DNA of 64,000 bases from Methylobacterium dankookense (GCF_902141855.1 NZ_CABFVH010000026.1:1-64000), one strand, 5' to 3'. Shown: positions 6,549 to 15,831, numbered from the stretch's first letter. Notes: a model not told the origin generated them from the letters alone. Translations and numbers: made by a program.

Positions 6549-7859
6549 CTACGACCGGAGCGATGGCCCGTCGAGGGCGTCGCGCAGGTCCGCCGCCAGC
6601 GGGCGGGCGGACGGGTCCGCCTGGAGGCAGGCTTGCGCCAGGGCGCGCAGGCCCGGAGGCTCGGGCCGGCAGCGGTCGAGGATCTCCGCGATCAGGATCC
6701 CGAGGGCCCGCGTCTCGATCCGCTGGAGGGCTGCGCCTGCCGCGCCGGCGGGCAGCGCGCTCGCCGCGCCGAAATCGCTGAGCACCGCCTCGCCCGAGAC
6801 CCCGTCCCAGAGCAGGTTGTGGGCGTAGAGGTCGCCGTGGAGCAGGCCGCCCGCATGGAGATGCGCCGCGGCCGAAGCGGCGGCGCGGACGAGCCGCAGG
6901 CCGACAGCCGGGGCGAGGGCGAGATCCGGGGCGTAGACGTCGCGGCTGCAGCTCGCGAGGCTCGGCGGCCCGGCGAGCGCCCGCCAGCCGGTGGGCAGGA
7001 GCGGCATCAGCAGCCCCTCCGCGCCCTCGGGATGCCCGGTGACACGCCCGAGGGCCCCCGTGAGATGCGGGTGCGTGCCCGCGGCGAGGCAGGCCGCCAT
7101 CTCGCGCTCGGGCAGGCCGTCGCTCGTCATCGCCCCCTTGAACAGCTTGAGCGCGACGGGCCGGGCCTCGGCCTGCCCGCCGGGCCGCCACAGGGCGGAA
7201 TGGATGCGGCCGGACGCCCCCTCGCCGAGGAGCGCGCCGGCCTCCAGCTCGTCCCAGGGCACGCCCGTCGCCGCGACGGCGGTGGCGGGCTCGCACGGGT
7301 TGCCGGCACAGGCGAGCCAGGCGAGGCTCGGCAAAGCGGAGATCCAGCCGGGCAGGGCGTCCAGGCGGTTCGCGGCGATCCGCAGGAGTTCGAGATCGGG
7401 CGCGCCGGCGAGGCTGTCCGGCAGGGCGGCGAGGCGGTTGCCGGAGAGCATCAGCTTCTGCAGGAGCGGGCGCTCGCCGATCGCCCGCGGCAGATCCGCG
7501 ATGCGGTTGTCGGTCAGCGTGAGCCAGCGCAGGCGCGGCGGAAGGCTCTCGGCCGGGACCTCGGCGACGCCCGAGCCGCGGCAGCCGATCTGGCTCAGCG
7601 CGGCGCAGTCGCCGAGCGCGGGCGGCAGCCGCGCGAAGCGGTTGCCCGAGCAGAACAGCACGCGCAGCCGGCTCAGCCGCCCGAGATCCGCCGGCAGGTC
7701 GGTCAGGCTTCCGGGACCGAGATCGAGCAGCTCCAGCGTGTCGGCGAGGCCGAGGATCTCGCGCGGGAACTCGGCGAGGCCGCCCGGCAGGCGCAGCTCG
7801 CGCGCGCCCGCGAGGTCGCCGCGGCGGAGCGCGGCGAGGGTGTCGGCCTTGGCCTGCAT
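6549..7859 (-). CDS. Leucine-rich-repeat protein with C-terminal protein kinase domain
   Basis: A 436-residue two-part protein. Residues ~18-190 hold about seven leucine-rich repeats of the L-x-x-LPxxL-x-x-L type (for example LMLSGNRLAALPDSLAGAPDL). Residues ~203-436 form a eukaryotic-like kinase: glycine loop GEGASGR (212-218), lysine in VALKLFKG (238), a catalytic loop HGDLYAHNLL (341-350; H-G-D rather than H-R-D, with Asp343 and Asn348), and DFGAAS (362-364). No signal peptide or membrane segment is seen, so it should be cytoplasmic. It lies 30 bases after the gamma-glutamyltransferase gene on the same strand. Substrates are unknown. Confidence 0.85.
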   Translation of the reverse strand: MQAKADTLAALRRGDLAGARELRLPGGLAEFPREILGLADTLELLDLGPGSLTDLPADLGRLSRLRVLFCSGNRFARLPPALGDCAALSQIGCRGSGVAEVPAESLPPRLRWLTLTDNRIADLPRAIGERPLLQKLMLSGNRLAALPDSLAGAPDLELLRIAANRLDALPGWISALPSLAWLACAGNPCEPATAVAATGVPWDELEAGALLGEGASGRIHSALWRPGGQAEARPVALKLFKGAMTSDGLPEREMAACLAAGTHPHLTGALGRVTGHPEGAEGLLMPLLPTGWRALAGPPSLASCSRDVYAPDLALAPAVGLRLVRAAASAAAHLHAGGLLHGDLYAHNLLWDGVSGEAVLSDFGAASALPAGAAGAALQRIETRALGILIAEILDRCRPEPPGLRALAQACLQADPSARPLAADLRDALDGPSLRS

Positions 7860-7889
7860 CGGATCGGTCGAGCCCCGTGGCGCGCCGGA

Positions 7890-9479
7890 TCAGTAGCCCA
7901 GCGCGCTGCCGTCCTTGCGTGGATCGGAGCCCGCCACAAGGGTGCCGCGCGCGTGGTCGATCCAGATGATCTGGCCGCCGCCGATCGGCAGCGGCGCCGG
8001 GATGGCCGCGTGGCCGCGGGCCCGCATGCCGGCGAGGACGTCCGCGGAGAAGCCGGATTCCAGCTCGACCACGCCGCCATAGGCGAAGCTGCGCGGCGCA
8101 TCGAGGGCCTCCTGCACGTCGAGGCCGCGGTCGAGGAGGCCGGTCAGCAATTCGACATGGCCCATCGCCTGATAGTGCCCGCCCATCACGCCGAAGGGCG
8201 CGACCGCGCGGCCGTCGCGCATCAGCATGCCGGGGATGATCGTGTGCATCGGGCGCTTCCGCGGCGCGATGGTGTTCGGGTGGCCCGGCTCGATCCGGAA
8301 GCTGAAGCCGCGATTGTGCAGCAGCACGCCGCTCTCCGGCCCCATGAGGCCGGTGCCGAAGCCCTGGAACAGCGAGTTGATCAGCGAGAGCGCGTTGCCG
8401 TCGCGGTCCACCACGCAGAGATAGACCGTGTCCTTGTGCGCCACCTCGTTGGCGATTTCCGGGTAGATCTCGGGCTCGCGGGCGCGGGCCATGTCGATGG
8501 CCCCCCGTGCCGAGGCGCGCCACGCATCGGAGAGCAGGTGCTCGACGGGCACGGCGTGCAGGTCCGGATCGGCGAAGAGCGCGTCGCGGTGGTGGTAGCC
8601 CTGCTTGCAGGCCTCGGCCAGGAGATGCACCCGGTCGAGCTCGGACAGGGCGCCGACGTCGAAGGGCTCGAGCACGTTCAGCATCATCAGGGCGGCGAGG
8701 CCCTGGCCCGAGGGCGGGCATTCGTAGACGTCGTAGCCGCGGTAGCGCGTGGTGATCGGCGTCACGATCTCGGGCGCCGCCGCCGCGAAATCCTCCTCCG
8801 TGTGCAGGCCGCCGAGCCCGCGCAGGTGGGAGACGATGTCGCGCGCGACCGGCCCTTCGTAGAAGCCGCGCGGGCCGGCCTCGGCGATGCGGCGCAGGGT
8901 GGCAGCGAGCTTCGGCAGGCGCATCGTGGCGCCGATCGCCGGGGCCGCGCCGTCCACGAGATAGGCCGCCGCCGCGCCGGGATCGTGGCTGACGCGCTCG
9001 ACGTTGCGCGCCCAGTCCCAGCCGACCCGCGGCTGCACGGGAAAGCCGGCTTCCGCATAGCGGATCGCCGGCTGGAGCAGGTCGCCGAGGGCGCGGGTGC
9101 CGTGGTCGGCGGCGAGCCGCGCCCAGGCGGCGACGGCGCCCGGCACGGTGACGGCGTGGGGCGAGGTCGGCGTGATCGCGACGCCGTTCTCGAGGTACCA
9201 CGCATCGGCCGCCGCGGCCGGGCTGCGGCCCGAGCCGTTGAGGGCGATCGGCACCGCGGCGCCCTTCGGCGCGTAGAGCGCGAAGCAATCGCCGCCGATC
9301 CCGGTCATCAGGGGGTCGACCACGCATTGCACCGCCACCGCCGCGATGCCGGCATCGACCGCGTTGCCGCCTGCGCGCAGAACCTCGATCGCCGTCAGCG
9401 TGGACAGCGGATGCGACGTCGCCACGGCGGCCGCGCCGGCATGGACGGGCGAGCGCCCGGCCCTCTGGAAATCACGCAC
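7890..9479 (-). CDS. Gamma-glutamyltransferase-family protein
   Basis: A 529-residue Ntn-hydrolase that is normally made as a precursor and self-cleaves into two subunits. Family marks include GGNAVDAGIAAV near residue 40, the GIGGDCFALY block, PPSGQGLAALMMLN, and the cleavage/catalytic threonine in HKDTVYLCVVDRDGNALSLINS, followed by a C-terminal GGHYQAMGHVELL block. There is no typical signal peptide, which suggests a cytoplasmic YwrD-like enzyme rather than periplasmic Ggt. GGAGG lies eight bases before the GTG start. The natural substrate (glutathione or another gamma-glutamyl or acyl compound) cannot be told from sequence. Confidence 0.88.
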   Translation of the reverse strand: MRDFQRAGRSPVHAGAAAVATSHPLSTLTAIEVLRAGGNAVDAGIAAVAVQCVVDPLMTGIGGDCFALYAPKGAAVPIALNGSGRSPAAAADAWYLENGVAITPTSPHAVTVPGAVAAWARLAADHGTRALGDLLQPAIRYAEAGFPVQPRVGWDWARNVERVSHDPGAAAAYLVDGAAPAIGATMRLPKLAATLRRIAEAGPRGFYEGPVARDIVSHLRGLGGLHTEEDFAAAAPEIVTPITTRYRGYDVYECPPSGQGLAALMMLNVLEPFDVGALSELDRVHLLAEACKQGYHHRDALFADPDLHAVPVEHLLSDAWRASARGAIDMARAREPEIYPEIANEVAHKDTVYLCVVDRDGNALSLINSLFQGFGTGLMGPESGVLLHNRGFSFRIEPGHPNTIAPRKRPMHTIIPGMLMRDGRAVAPFGVMGGHYQAMGHVELLTGLLDRGLDVQEALDAPRSFAYGGVVELESGFSADVLAGMRARGHAAIPAPLPIGGGQIIWIDHARGTLVAGSDPRKDGSALGY

Positions 9480-9597
9480 GCAATCGTCCTCCCATCACCC
9501 CTCGCGCCCGGCATGATGCATGCCAGAGCGCGGCCGAGCCAGGGCACAGCCCTGCGGCCGGTGCAGAGCTGCGACGGCACGGCCAGGAACGCCGCCT

Positions 9598-9702
9598 AGA
9601 GCCGTTCCCGATCGCTTTGCAATCGGGAACGGCTCTAAGCTCTTGTTTTGACGCGCTCTCTTGCGCCGAACCGGTATCCACTTCCGCGGAGAGCGCTCTA
9701 GC
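9598..9702 (+). repeat. Dispersed repeat family B, copy 1
   Basis: AGAGCCGTTCCCGATCG and CGATTGCAAAGCGATCGGG-type pairing form a hairpin (AGAGCCGTTCCCGAT / ATCGGGAACGGCTCT). This is followed by TTGTTTTGACGCGCTCTC, CCGAACCGGTATCCACTTCCG and a closing GAGCGCTCT. Copy 2 at 55145-55250 keeps all blocks in order. Elements with these blocks are widespread in Rhizobiales genomes. Here it lies upstream of the hupE gene. Confidence 0.8.
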
Positions 9703-9789
9703 TCGGCGAGGACGTATCCAGCGTCCAGAAGCTTGCCCCGAGGATGGAATGAGGCTTCCATGCGGCGCACTCCAATACGAAGGCTTCCG

Positions 9790-10371
9790 ATGATCCGACG
9801 CGCCCTGCCGCTCCTGCCGGCCCTTCTCCTGCTCGCGCCGGGGGCGGCGCTCGCCCATCCGGGCCACGGCGAGGCGGTGGGCTTCGCGCAAGGGTTCGCG
9901 CACCCGCTCGGCGGCCTCGACCACGTGCTCGCCATGGTGGCGGTGGGCCTGCTCGCCGGCATCCGCGGCGGCGCGGCGCGCTTCGTTCTGCCGGCGGCCT
10001 TCCTCGCCATGATGGCGGCGGGTGCCGGGCTCGGCGTGGCCGGGATCGGCCTGCCCTTCGCCGAGACGGGCATCGCCCTCTCGATCGTCGCCTTCGGCCT
10101 CGCCATCCTGTTCGGCCTGCGGCTGCCCCTGCCGGGCCTCGTGGCCCTCGTCGGCGCCTTCGCGGTGTTCCACGGCTACGCCCACGGCACCGAGATGCCC
10201 GAGACCGCCTCCGGCCTCGCCTACGGCCTCGGCTTCCTCGGCGGCACCGCGCTGCTGCACGCAGTCGGGCTGGGGCTCGGCCTCCTCGTCGCCCGCGAGC
10301 GCCGCGCCGCCCCCGCCATGGGCGCCGCGGTGGCCCTGTCCGGCCTGACGCTGCTCGTCGGCGCGTTCTGA
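9790..10371 (+). CDS. hupE: HupE/UreJ-family membrane protein (probable metal, e.g. nickel, permease)
   Basis: A 193-residue protein with a cleavable signal peptide (IRRALPLLPALLLLAPGAALA) followed by HPGHGEAVGFAQGFAHPLGGLDH. The latter contains the H-P-x2-G-x-D-H family motif of HupE/UreJ; a second motif, HGYAHGTEMP, and about six membrane segments follow. HupE/UreJ proteins accompany hydrogenase or urease genes and are thought to move nickel. Neither enzyme is adjacent here, though an orphan ureE is 50 kb away. The start with the signal peptide is preferred to starts 10 and 43 codons upstream. Confidence 0.85.
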   Translation: MIRRALPLLPALLLLAPGAALAHPGHGEAVGFAQGFAHPLGGLDHVLAMVAVGLLAGIRGGAARFVLPAAFLAMMAAGAGLGVAGIGLPFAETGIALSIVAFGLAILFGLRLPLPGLVALVGAFAVFHGYAHGTEMPETASGLAYGLGFLGGTALLHAVGLGLGLLVARERRAAPAMGAAVALSGLTLLVGAF

Positions 10372-10574
10372 CGGGATCCGCCCGCCCTCGTGGACGCCGC
10401 CGGGCCGTCCAGGAGGGCAGGCGGCGCAAGGCCTGAGGCGGCTGCCCCCCGCCGCGCGCGGTGCACGAACATCCGCCACTTCTCATCCTCAGCCGTATGC
10501 CAGGCGCCCGTATGCCCTGTGCCCGCGCGGTGCTACGCATCGGGGAGGGATCGGGACATCCGGTAGGAGGCGTC

Positions 10575-11879
10575 ATGGGTGCGGCGGCGGAGCCCGGCGG
10601 GGCCGGGCTGGAGCAGGTGGCGATCGAGGATGCCAGCCTCGGGGCCTTCTACCGCAGCATGAACCCCACCGAGCGGCACACCTTCTGGGCCTGTGCCGCG
10701 GGCTGGGCGCTCGATGGCATGGACTTCATGATCTACCCGCTGGTGATCGGCACGATCATCAGCCTGTGGAAGGTCGATGCCGGCACCGCGGGCCTCGCGG
10801 CCACCGTCACGCTCCTCGCCTCGGCGCTGGGCGGCTGGCTCGCCGGCTACCTCGCCGACCGCATCGGCCGGGTGCTGACGCTGCAGATCACCATCCTGTG
10901 GTTCTCGTTCTTCTCGCTGGTCTGCGCCTTCGCGCAGAGCTTCGAGCAGCTCCTCGTCGCCCGGGCGCTGCTCGGGCTCGGCTTCGGCGGCGAGTGGGCG
11001 GCGGGCGCCGTGCTGATGGGCGAGACCATCCGGGCGCAGTATCGCGGCCGCGCGGTGGGCTCGGTCCAGTCCGGCTGGGCCGTCGGCTGGGGCATGGCGG
11101 TGCTGGCCCAGGCCCTGCTGTTCTCCTGGCTGCCGCCCGAGAGCGCGTGGCGCTGGATGTTCGTGGTCGGGGCGCTGCCCGCGCTCCTCGTGTTCTATCT
11201 CCGCCGCTACGTGAAGGAGCCGGAGGTCGCCCGCGAGAGCCGGGCCCGGGCCGCGGCCTCGGGTGACCGGCCGCAGATCTGGGAGATCTTCTCCGGGCCG
11301 GTGCTGCGCACCACGATCCTCGCCTCGCTCGCCGCGGCCGGCTGCCAGGGCGGCTACTACGCCATCACCACCTGGCTGCCGCGCTTCCTCACCACCGAGC
11401 GCGGCCTCTCCATCGTCTCCTCCACCGGCTATCTCGCCGCGCTCATCGTCGGCTCGTTCGTGGGCTACCTCGTCGGCGCCTGGCTCGCCGACCGGCTCGG
11501 GCGGCGCCCGCTCTTCCTGATCTTCTCGCTCGGCGCCATCGCGGTCATCGTCGCCTACACGCAGCTGCCGCTCTCGAACGCGGTGCTGTGGGTGCTGGGA
11601 TTCCCCCTCGGCTTCTTCGCCTCCGGCTACTTCTCCGGCATGGGCGCCTTCCTGACCGAGCTCTACCCGACCCGCCTGCGCGGCTCGGGGCAGGGCTTCT
11701 GCTACAATTTCGGCCGCGGCATCGGCGCCCTGTTCCCGGCGCTGGTCGGCTACCTGTCGGCGCAGGTCGGCCTCGCCTCGGCCATCGCGATCTTCGCGGC
11801 TTTGGCCTACGGCGTGTTCTTCGCGGCGGCCTTCGCCCTGCCGGAGACGCGCGGCCGCGTGCTCCATGCCGATTCCTGA
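10575..11879 (+). CDS. Major facilitator superfamily transporter (metabolite:H+ symporter type)
   Basis: A 434-residue, 12-helix transporter. After a 40-residue cytoplasmic N-terminus comes GWALDGMDFMIYPLVIG, the opening of metabolite:H+ and aromatic-acid symporter subfamilies. The loop 2-3 motif GYLADRIGRVLTLQ and its repeat in the second half, AWLADRLGRRPLFL, are both present. AGGAGG lies four bases before the start and decides against the upstream ATGs. An amidohydrolase follows 22 bases later on the same strand, so the transporter may import that enzyme's substrate, probably an organic acid or lactone. Confidence 0.88.
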   Translation: MGAAAEPGGAGLEQVAIEDASLGAFYRSMNPTERHTFWACAAGWALDGMDFMIYPLVIGTIISLWKVDAGTAGLAATVTLLASALGGWLAGYLADRIGRVLTLQITILWFSFFSLVCAFAQSFEQLLVARALLGLGFGGEWAAGAVLMGETIRAQYRGRAVGSVQSGWAVGWGMAVLAQALLFSWLPPESAWRWMFVVGALPALLVFYLRRYVKEPEVARESRARAAASGDRPQIWEIFSGPVLRTTILASLAAAGCQGGYYAITTWLPRFLTTERGLSIVSSTGYLAALIVGSFVGYLVGAWLADRLGRRPLFLIFSLGAIAVIVAYTQLPLSNAVLWVLGFPLGFFASGYFSGMGAFLTELYPTRLRGSGQGFCYNFGRGIGALFPALVGYLSAQVGLASAIAIFAALAYGVFFAAAFALPETRGRVLHADS

Positions 11880-11901
11880 GGAGCGGGCCAAGGAGAAGGC
11901 C

Positions 11902-12786
11902 ATGACCGAGACGACGGCCGCGATCCGCGCCTGCCCGGCGCCGGACCCGAACCCGAGCGGGCCGAGCCGCTACGCCGTGCCCGCGGGCGCGGTCGACACC
12001 CATGCCCACGTCATCGGGTTGCCGCCGGACTATCCCCTGGTCGAGGACCGCAGCTACACCCCGCCCGCGGCGCCGGCCGGGCGCTACCTCGCCATGCTCG
12101 ACGCCACCGGCATGCGGAACGGCGTGCTGGTCCAGGTCAGCGTCCACGGCACCGACAACCGCCTGATGGTCGATACCCTGCGGGCGAACCGGGAGCGCCT
12201 GCGCGGCGTCGCGGTGATCCCCCTCGGCCTGCCCGACCGGGAGCTCGCCGCGCTCAAGGAGGCGGGCGTCGTGGCCCTGCGCCTCAACGTGCTGTTCGGC
12301 GGCGGCGTCGGGTTCGAGGACCTGGAATCCTACGGCGCGCTCGCCCGCGAGATGGGCTGGCACCTGCAATTCCTGGTCGATGCGCGCCAGCTGCCGCCGA
12401 TGGCCCAGCGCCTCGCGCGGCTGCCGGTGCCCTTCGTCGTCGACCATATGGGCCACATGCCGACCTCGGCCGGGCTCGACGATCCGGGCTTCCGCACCCT
12501 GGTCGACCTCGTGCGCGACGGCGCCTGGGTGAAGCTGTCCGGTGCCTTCCGCACCTCGGTCGCAGGCGCGCCCTTTGCCGACACCATCCCCTTCGCCCGC
12601 GCGCTCAACGACGCCGCGCCGGAGCGCTGCCTGTGGGGCTCGGACTGGCCGCACGTGGCCGCCTGGGACGGGCCGCCGCCGGTCGGCGACCTCCTCGACC
12701 TCGTGGCCGCATGGATCCCCGACGAGGCCCGGCGCCGGCTCTACTTCGTCGACAACCCACGCCGCCTCTACGGCTTCCCGGGCTGA
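11902..12786 (+). CDS. Amidohydrolase-family metal-dependent hydrolase (2-pyrone-4,6-dicarboxylate hydrolase-like)
   Basis: A 294-residue TIM-barrel hydrolase. Metal-site marks are VDTHAHVIG (H-x-H after strand 1), FVVDHMGHMP (strand 6) and LWGSDWPHV (Asp of strand 8). This is the pattern of the PF04909 group, which includes LigI and 4-sulfomuconolactone hydrolase and opens lactone rings in aromatic breakdown. AAGGAG lies ten bases before the ATG. It follows the symporter gene closely and was probably co-transcribed. The exact substrate is not determinable. A family A repeat begins directly at its stop codon. Confidence 0.85.
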   Translation: MTETTAAIRACPAPDPNPSGPSRYAVPAGAVDTHAHVIGLPPDYPLVEDRSYTPPAAPAGRYLAMLDATGMRNGVLVQVSVHGTDNRLMVDTLRANRERLRGVAVIPLGLPDRELAALKEAGVVALRLNVLFGGGVGFEDLESYGALAREMGWHLQFLVDARQLPPMAQRLARLPVPFVVDHMGHMPTSAGLDDPGFRTLVDLVRDGAWVKLSGAFRTSVAGAPFADTIPFARALNDAAPERCLWGSDWPHVAAWDGPPPVGDLLDLVAAWIPDEARRRLYFVDNPRRLYGFPG

Positions 12787-12852
12787 GACCGCGCGGCGCT
12801 TGAGCGAAGGCGACATCCGCCATCCCGGAGGGATCACCCGGATGTCGTATGA
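12787..12852 (+). repeat. Dispersed repeat family A, copy 2 (shortened)
   Basis: It begins immediately after the TGA of the amidohydrolase. It reads GACCGCGCGGCGCTTGAGCG and then GACATCCGCCATCCCGGAGG through CCCGGATGTCGTATGA. Compared with copy 3 it lacks about 40 bases containing the first inverted repeat. Confidence 0.85.
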
Positions 12853-12924
12853 CACAGCAAAGCCCGCCGCGGACTGGCCGGGCGGGCTGGATCGAAGGGG
12901 CCGCCGGAGCGGCCGGTTCGCGGC

Positions 12925-13062
12925 TCAGGCGGCGGTCGGGACCGCGCCGATGATGCCGGCGATCTGACCCTCGTGGCCGAAGCGGTCGGCGAGGGCGATG
13001 ACGAGGGAGATCTGGGCGCCGGCGGCGAGAGCGACGAGGGCGGTGGCGGCGAGGAGGGTCAT
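12925..13062 (-). CDS. Possible 45-residue alanine-rich small protein
   Basis: A minus-strand frame encodes MTLLAATALVALAAGAQISL, then VIALADRFGHEGQIAGIIGAVPTAA: one hydrophobic helix and a short amphipathic tail. Third positions are nearly all G or C, matching local genes. There is no clear ribosome site (CAGCCTCCG precedes the ATG). Family unknown. It lies between the family A repeat and the exopolysaccharide genes and may not be real. Confidence 0.35.
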   Translation of the reverse strand: MTLLAATALVALAAGAQISLVIALADRFGHEGQIAGIIGAVPTAA

Positions 13063-13285
13063 CGGAGGCTGTCCTGGCAGGTGGTCTGTGCGTTGCGGTG
13101 AAGCTCATATCGCACTGCAAAAGACAGGTTGGTATGCCACATTCCGCACGCCAATCATGCGTCGGCTGCATGGGCCGCGGGTTCGGGCGGTTCCGAATCC
13201 CGCAGCTACCCGCTCCCAGCATGACCGGAACCTTTAAGCTTCTGAGCGAGACTGCCGCCGCGATCTCATCGACCGGCGAGCGGCC

Positions 13286-14605
13286 TTGATCTCACGGGAT
13301 GCCCAAATCGGCCTGCTGAATCCGGCTCGGGCACCCGCGCGCTTCGGCTGGGCCGACCTGCGCGTGCTCCTGACGGCGCTGGCGGTGGCCTGCGTGTTCG
13401 GCTGCTCGTCGATGCTGCTGACGCATATCGGCTACCGCTACGGCAGCACCGGCGGCTCGCCGCTGGAGAAGTTCCACCCGTCGAGCATCGTGCTCTCCGC
13501 GGCCTTCGCGATCCTGCTGTTCGAGCACGGCTTCAGCCGCAGGGCGGCGGAATTGCTGACGCGCCACGCGCTCACGGCGATCTACTTCGCCTGCGTCGCC
13601 TATCATGCGGCCTACGTGGCCCTCATCGTGGGCCGCCCCGTCACCATGGTGGTCGACACCTTCCTGGCGCCCGGGATGCTGTTCCTGCTCCTGTGCAACA
13701 CGAATGTGGGGGCGGTGCGCCGGATCGCGGGCCTGATCCACGGGATCCTCGCGCTCAACGCGCTGATCGGCTTCTCGGAATCGGCCTTCAAGTGGCGGCT
13801 GATCCCCTATTACCTGAACGAGGGGGCGGTCACCTACGACTGGCGCTCCACCGCGCTCCTCGGCCACCCGCTCCAGAACGCGGCGATCACCGCGATCTAC
13901 GCCTTCCTGCTGCTCGCCGGATCGCGCGGCGGCCTGCCGCGGAACCTCGTCCTGCCGGCCTTCGCCCTGCAATTCGCGGCGCTGCCGGCCTTCGGCGGGC
14001 GCACGGCCACCGTGCTGCTGATGGTGCTCGGGATCCTCTGGCTCGTGAAGGAGGGGGCGCTGATCCTCATCGGCAAGCGCTTCCCGCTCAACCGCCTGCT
14101 CTGGCTCTGCCTCGGCCTGCCGATCCTCGCCCTCGGGCTCTGGTACCTGTCCGACAGCACCTACGTCACCGCCTTCCTCGACCGGTTCGTGGAGGACGAG
14201 GGCAGCGCCGAGACCCGCGTCATGATGCTGGGCCTGTTCTCGCATTTCTCCTGGACGGAGCTGTTCTTCGGCCCGGAGGCGGCGCGGCTCGACGCCATCG
14301 CGGTCAGCGCGGGCCTCGAATACGGCATCGAGAGCTTCGTGATCGCGTTCCTGCTCCAGACCGGCATCTTCGCCGCCAGCCTGATCTTCATCGCGCTCGC
14401 CGCCTTCTCGCTGGATCTCGCCCGGACCCTGTCGCGGCCCGGCATCCTGGCGCTGCTCGTCTTCCTGGCGCTCAACGCCTCCACCACCGGCCTGTCGAGC
14501 AAGGGCACCACCTTCACCCTCTTCGTCGCGATCGCCATGGCCCTCGACGGCGCCCAGTCCGGCACCCGTCTGAACCGCAGGCTCGCGGAGACCGGCTCGG
14601 CCTGA
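13286..14605 (+). CDS. VpsF-family polysaccharide biosynthesis membrane protein
   Basis: A 439-residue multi-pass protein with roughly ten membrane segments. A large loop contains FSESAFKWRLIPYYLNEGAV and the block DWRSTALLGHPLQNA, the O-antigen-polymerase-like core seen in VpsF-type proteins. A second periplasmic stretch (FVEDEGSAETRVMMLGLFSHFSW) precedes the last helices. VpsF-type proteins are predicted to polymerise exopolysaccharide repeat units at the inner membrane. The frame opens with TTG and no better in-frame start is near. It is followed by a GH10 glycosidase and an acyltransferase, which supports an exopolysaccharide role. Confidence 0.75.
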   Translation: MISRDAQIGLLNPARAPARFGWADLRVLLTALAVACVFGCSSMLLTHIGYRYGSTGGSPLEKFHPSSIVLSAAFAILLFEHGFSRRAAELLTRHALTAIYFACVAYHAAYVALIVGRPVTMVVDTFLAPGMLFLLLCNTNVGAVRRIAGLIHGILALNALIGFSESAFKWRLIPYYLNEGAVTYDWRSTALLGHPLQNAAITAIYAFLLLAGSRGGLPRNLVLPAFALQFAALPAFGGRTATVLLMVLGILWLVKEGALILIGKRFPLNRLLWLCLGLPILALGLWYLSDSTYVTAFLDRFVEDEGSAETRVMMLGLFSHFSWTELFFGPEAARLDAIAVSAGLEYGIESFVIAFLLQTGIFAASLIFIALAAFSLDLARTLSRPGILALLVFLALNASTTGLSSKGTTFTLFVAIAMALDGAQSGTRLNRRLAETGSA

Positions 14606-14717
14606 TCCCGTCCCGGCAGCGGGGATTTCCGTGCCGGAATGGCGCAGCCGGGGCCGGCACGGCGGTTGCGCCCGTCGCCGCGGCCGCGTCCGGCGGCCAT
14701 GGGGGGGTTGCAAAGCG

Positions 14718-15809
14718 ATGATGCGCCGTCTCGATCCGACGCGCCGGGGCCTGCTCCTGGGTGCCGGTGCCCTCCTCGCCGCGGGCGGGGCGGGGGCGGC
14801 GGATTCCGTCGGGATCGCCTCCGTGCCCTCGCTCGGGACGCTCGCGGCGCGGCGCAGCCTGCTCTTCGGCGCGGCCGTCGACCGCACGGTGCTGGACGAT
14901 GCCCAGCTCGCCGACCTCTACCGCCACCAGACCCGCGTGGTGACCATCGACACCGCCCTGAAGTTCCCGGTGATCCGGCCCCGGCCCGAGGTGGCGGATT
15001 TCTCGGAGGCCGACGCGCTGGTGGATTTCGCCGCGCGGGCGGGCCTCGCGATCCGCGGGCACACCCTCATGTGGAACGAGTGGCAGCCGGACTGGGTCAA
15101 GCGGCTGTCCCGCCGCGAGGCCGGCTACTGGCTCGACCGGCACATCGCGGAGACCGTCGGCCGCTATGCCGGCCGCCTGCATTCCTGGGACGTGGTCAAC
15201 GAGCCGATCTGGCCGGATCACGGCCTCCCCGGCGGCCTGCGCGACGGCCCGTGGTACGCCGGCCTCGGGGCCGACTACATCCGCCGCAGCTTCGTCGCCG
15301 CCCACCGCGCCGACCCGAACGTGCCGCTGGTGCTGAACGAGGCCGGGCCCGAATGGAAGCAGGGCTTCGTGCCGGGCGCGCGCTACTGGGCCGACCTCCT
15401 GCGCCTCGTGGACGAGCTGCAGCATGCGGGCGTGCGCCTCGACGCGGTCGGGCTCGAATGCCACTGGTTTCCCGGCTTCACCTTCGATCCGGACGCCTTC
15501 GCGGAATTCGTGCAGCAGCTCGCCCGGCGCAAGCTCGACGTCTACCTCACCGAGATCGACGTGAACGACCGCGATTTCCCCGGCGACGTCGCCCAGCGCG
15601 ACGCCCAGGTGGCGGCCCGCTACGCCGAATTGATGCGCGCGGCCCTGCGCGAGCCGGCGGTCAAGGTGGTGCAGACCTGGGAGCTGACCGACGGCCAGAC
15701 TTGGCTGCGCGACGTGGAGCGCGGCCCCCGCCGGCCGCGCCCGCTGCCCTTCGATGAAACCTGCCGGCCGAAGCCGGCCTACCACGCCCTCGCCGAAGCC
15801 TTCGCGTGA
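14718..15809 (+). CDS. GH10 glycosidase (endo-1,4-beta-xylanase family), exported
   Basis: A 363-residue protein with a twin-arginine-like leader (TRRGLLLGAGALLAAGGAGAA). The GH10 acid/base glutamate lies in WDVVNEPIW, and the nucleophile glutamate is in VYLTEIDVN; HTLMWNEWQPDW and the active-site tryptophan region VVQTWELTDGQTWL also fit. GH10 enzymes cut xylan-like beta-1,4 backbones. Placed between a VpsF-like polymerase and an acyltransferase, it more likely trims or releases the cell's own polysaccharide than digests plant xylan, though that is inference. The start gives the intact leader. Confidence 0.88.
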   Translation: MMRRLDPTRRGLLLGAGALLAAGGAGAADSVGIASVPSLGTLAARRSLLFGAAVDRTVLDDAQLADLYRHQTRVVTIDTALKFPVIRPRPEVADFSEADALVDFAARAGLAIRGHTLMWNEWQPDWVKRLSRREAGYWLDRHIAETVGRYAGRLHSWDVVNEPIWPDHGLPGGLRDGPWYAGLGADYIRRSFVAAHRADPNVPLVLNEAGPEWKQGFVPGARYWADLLRLVDELQHAGVRLDAVGLECHWFPGFTFDPDAFAEFVQQLARRKLDVYLTEIDVNDRDFPGDVAQRDAQVAARYAELMRAALREPAVKVVQTWELTDGQTWLRDVERGPRRPRPLPFDETCRPKPAYHALAEAFA

Positions 15810-15831
15810 GCCGGACGAGAGGAGGAATCCG

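Noticed and set aside
6441..9599. Plus-strand open frame of about 1050 codons opposite the LRR-kinase and gamma-glutamyltransferase genes
   Set aside because: Composition is dominated by Arg, Gly, Ala and Glu with no family motif, while the minus strand carries two clear proteins. It is a high-GC antisense artefact.
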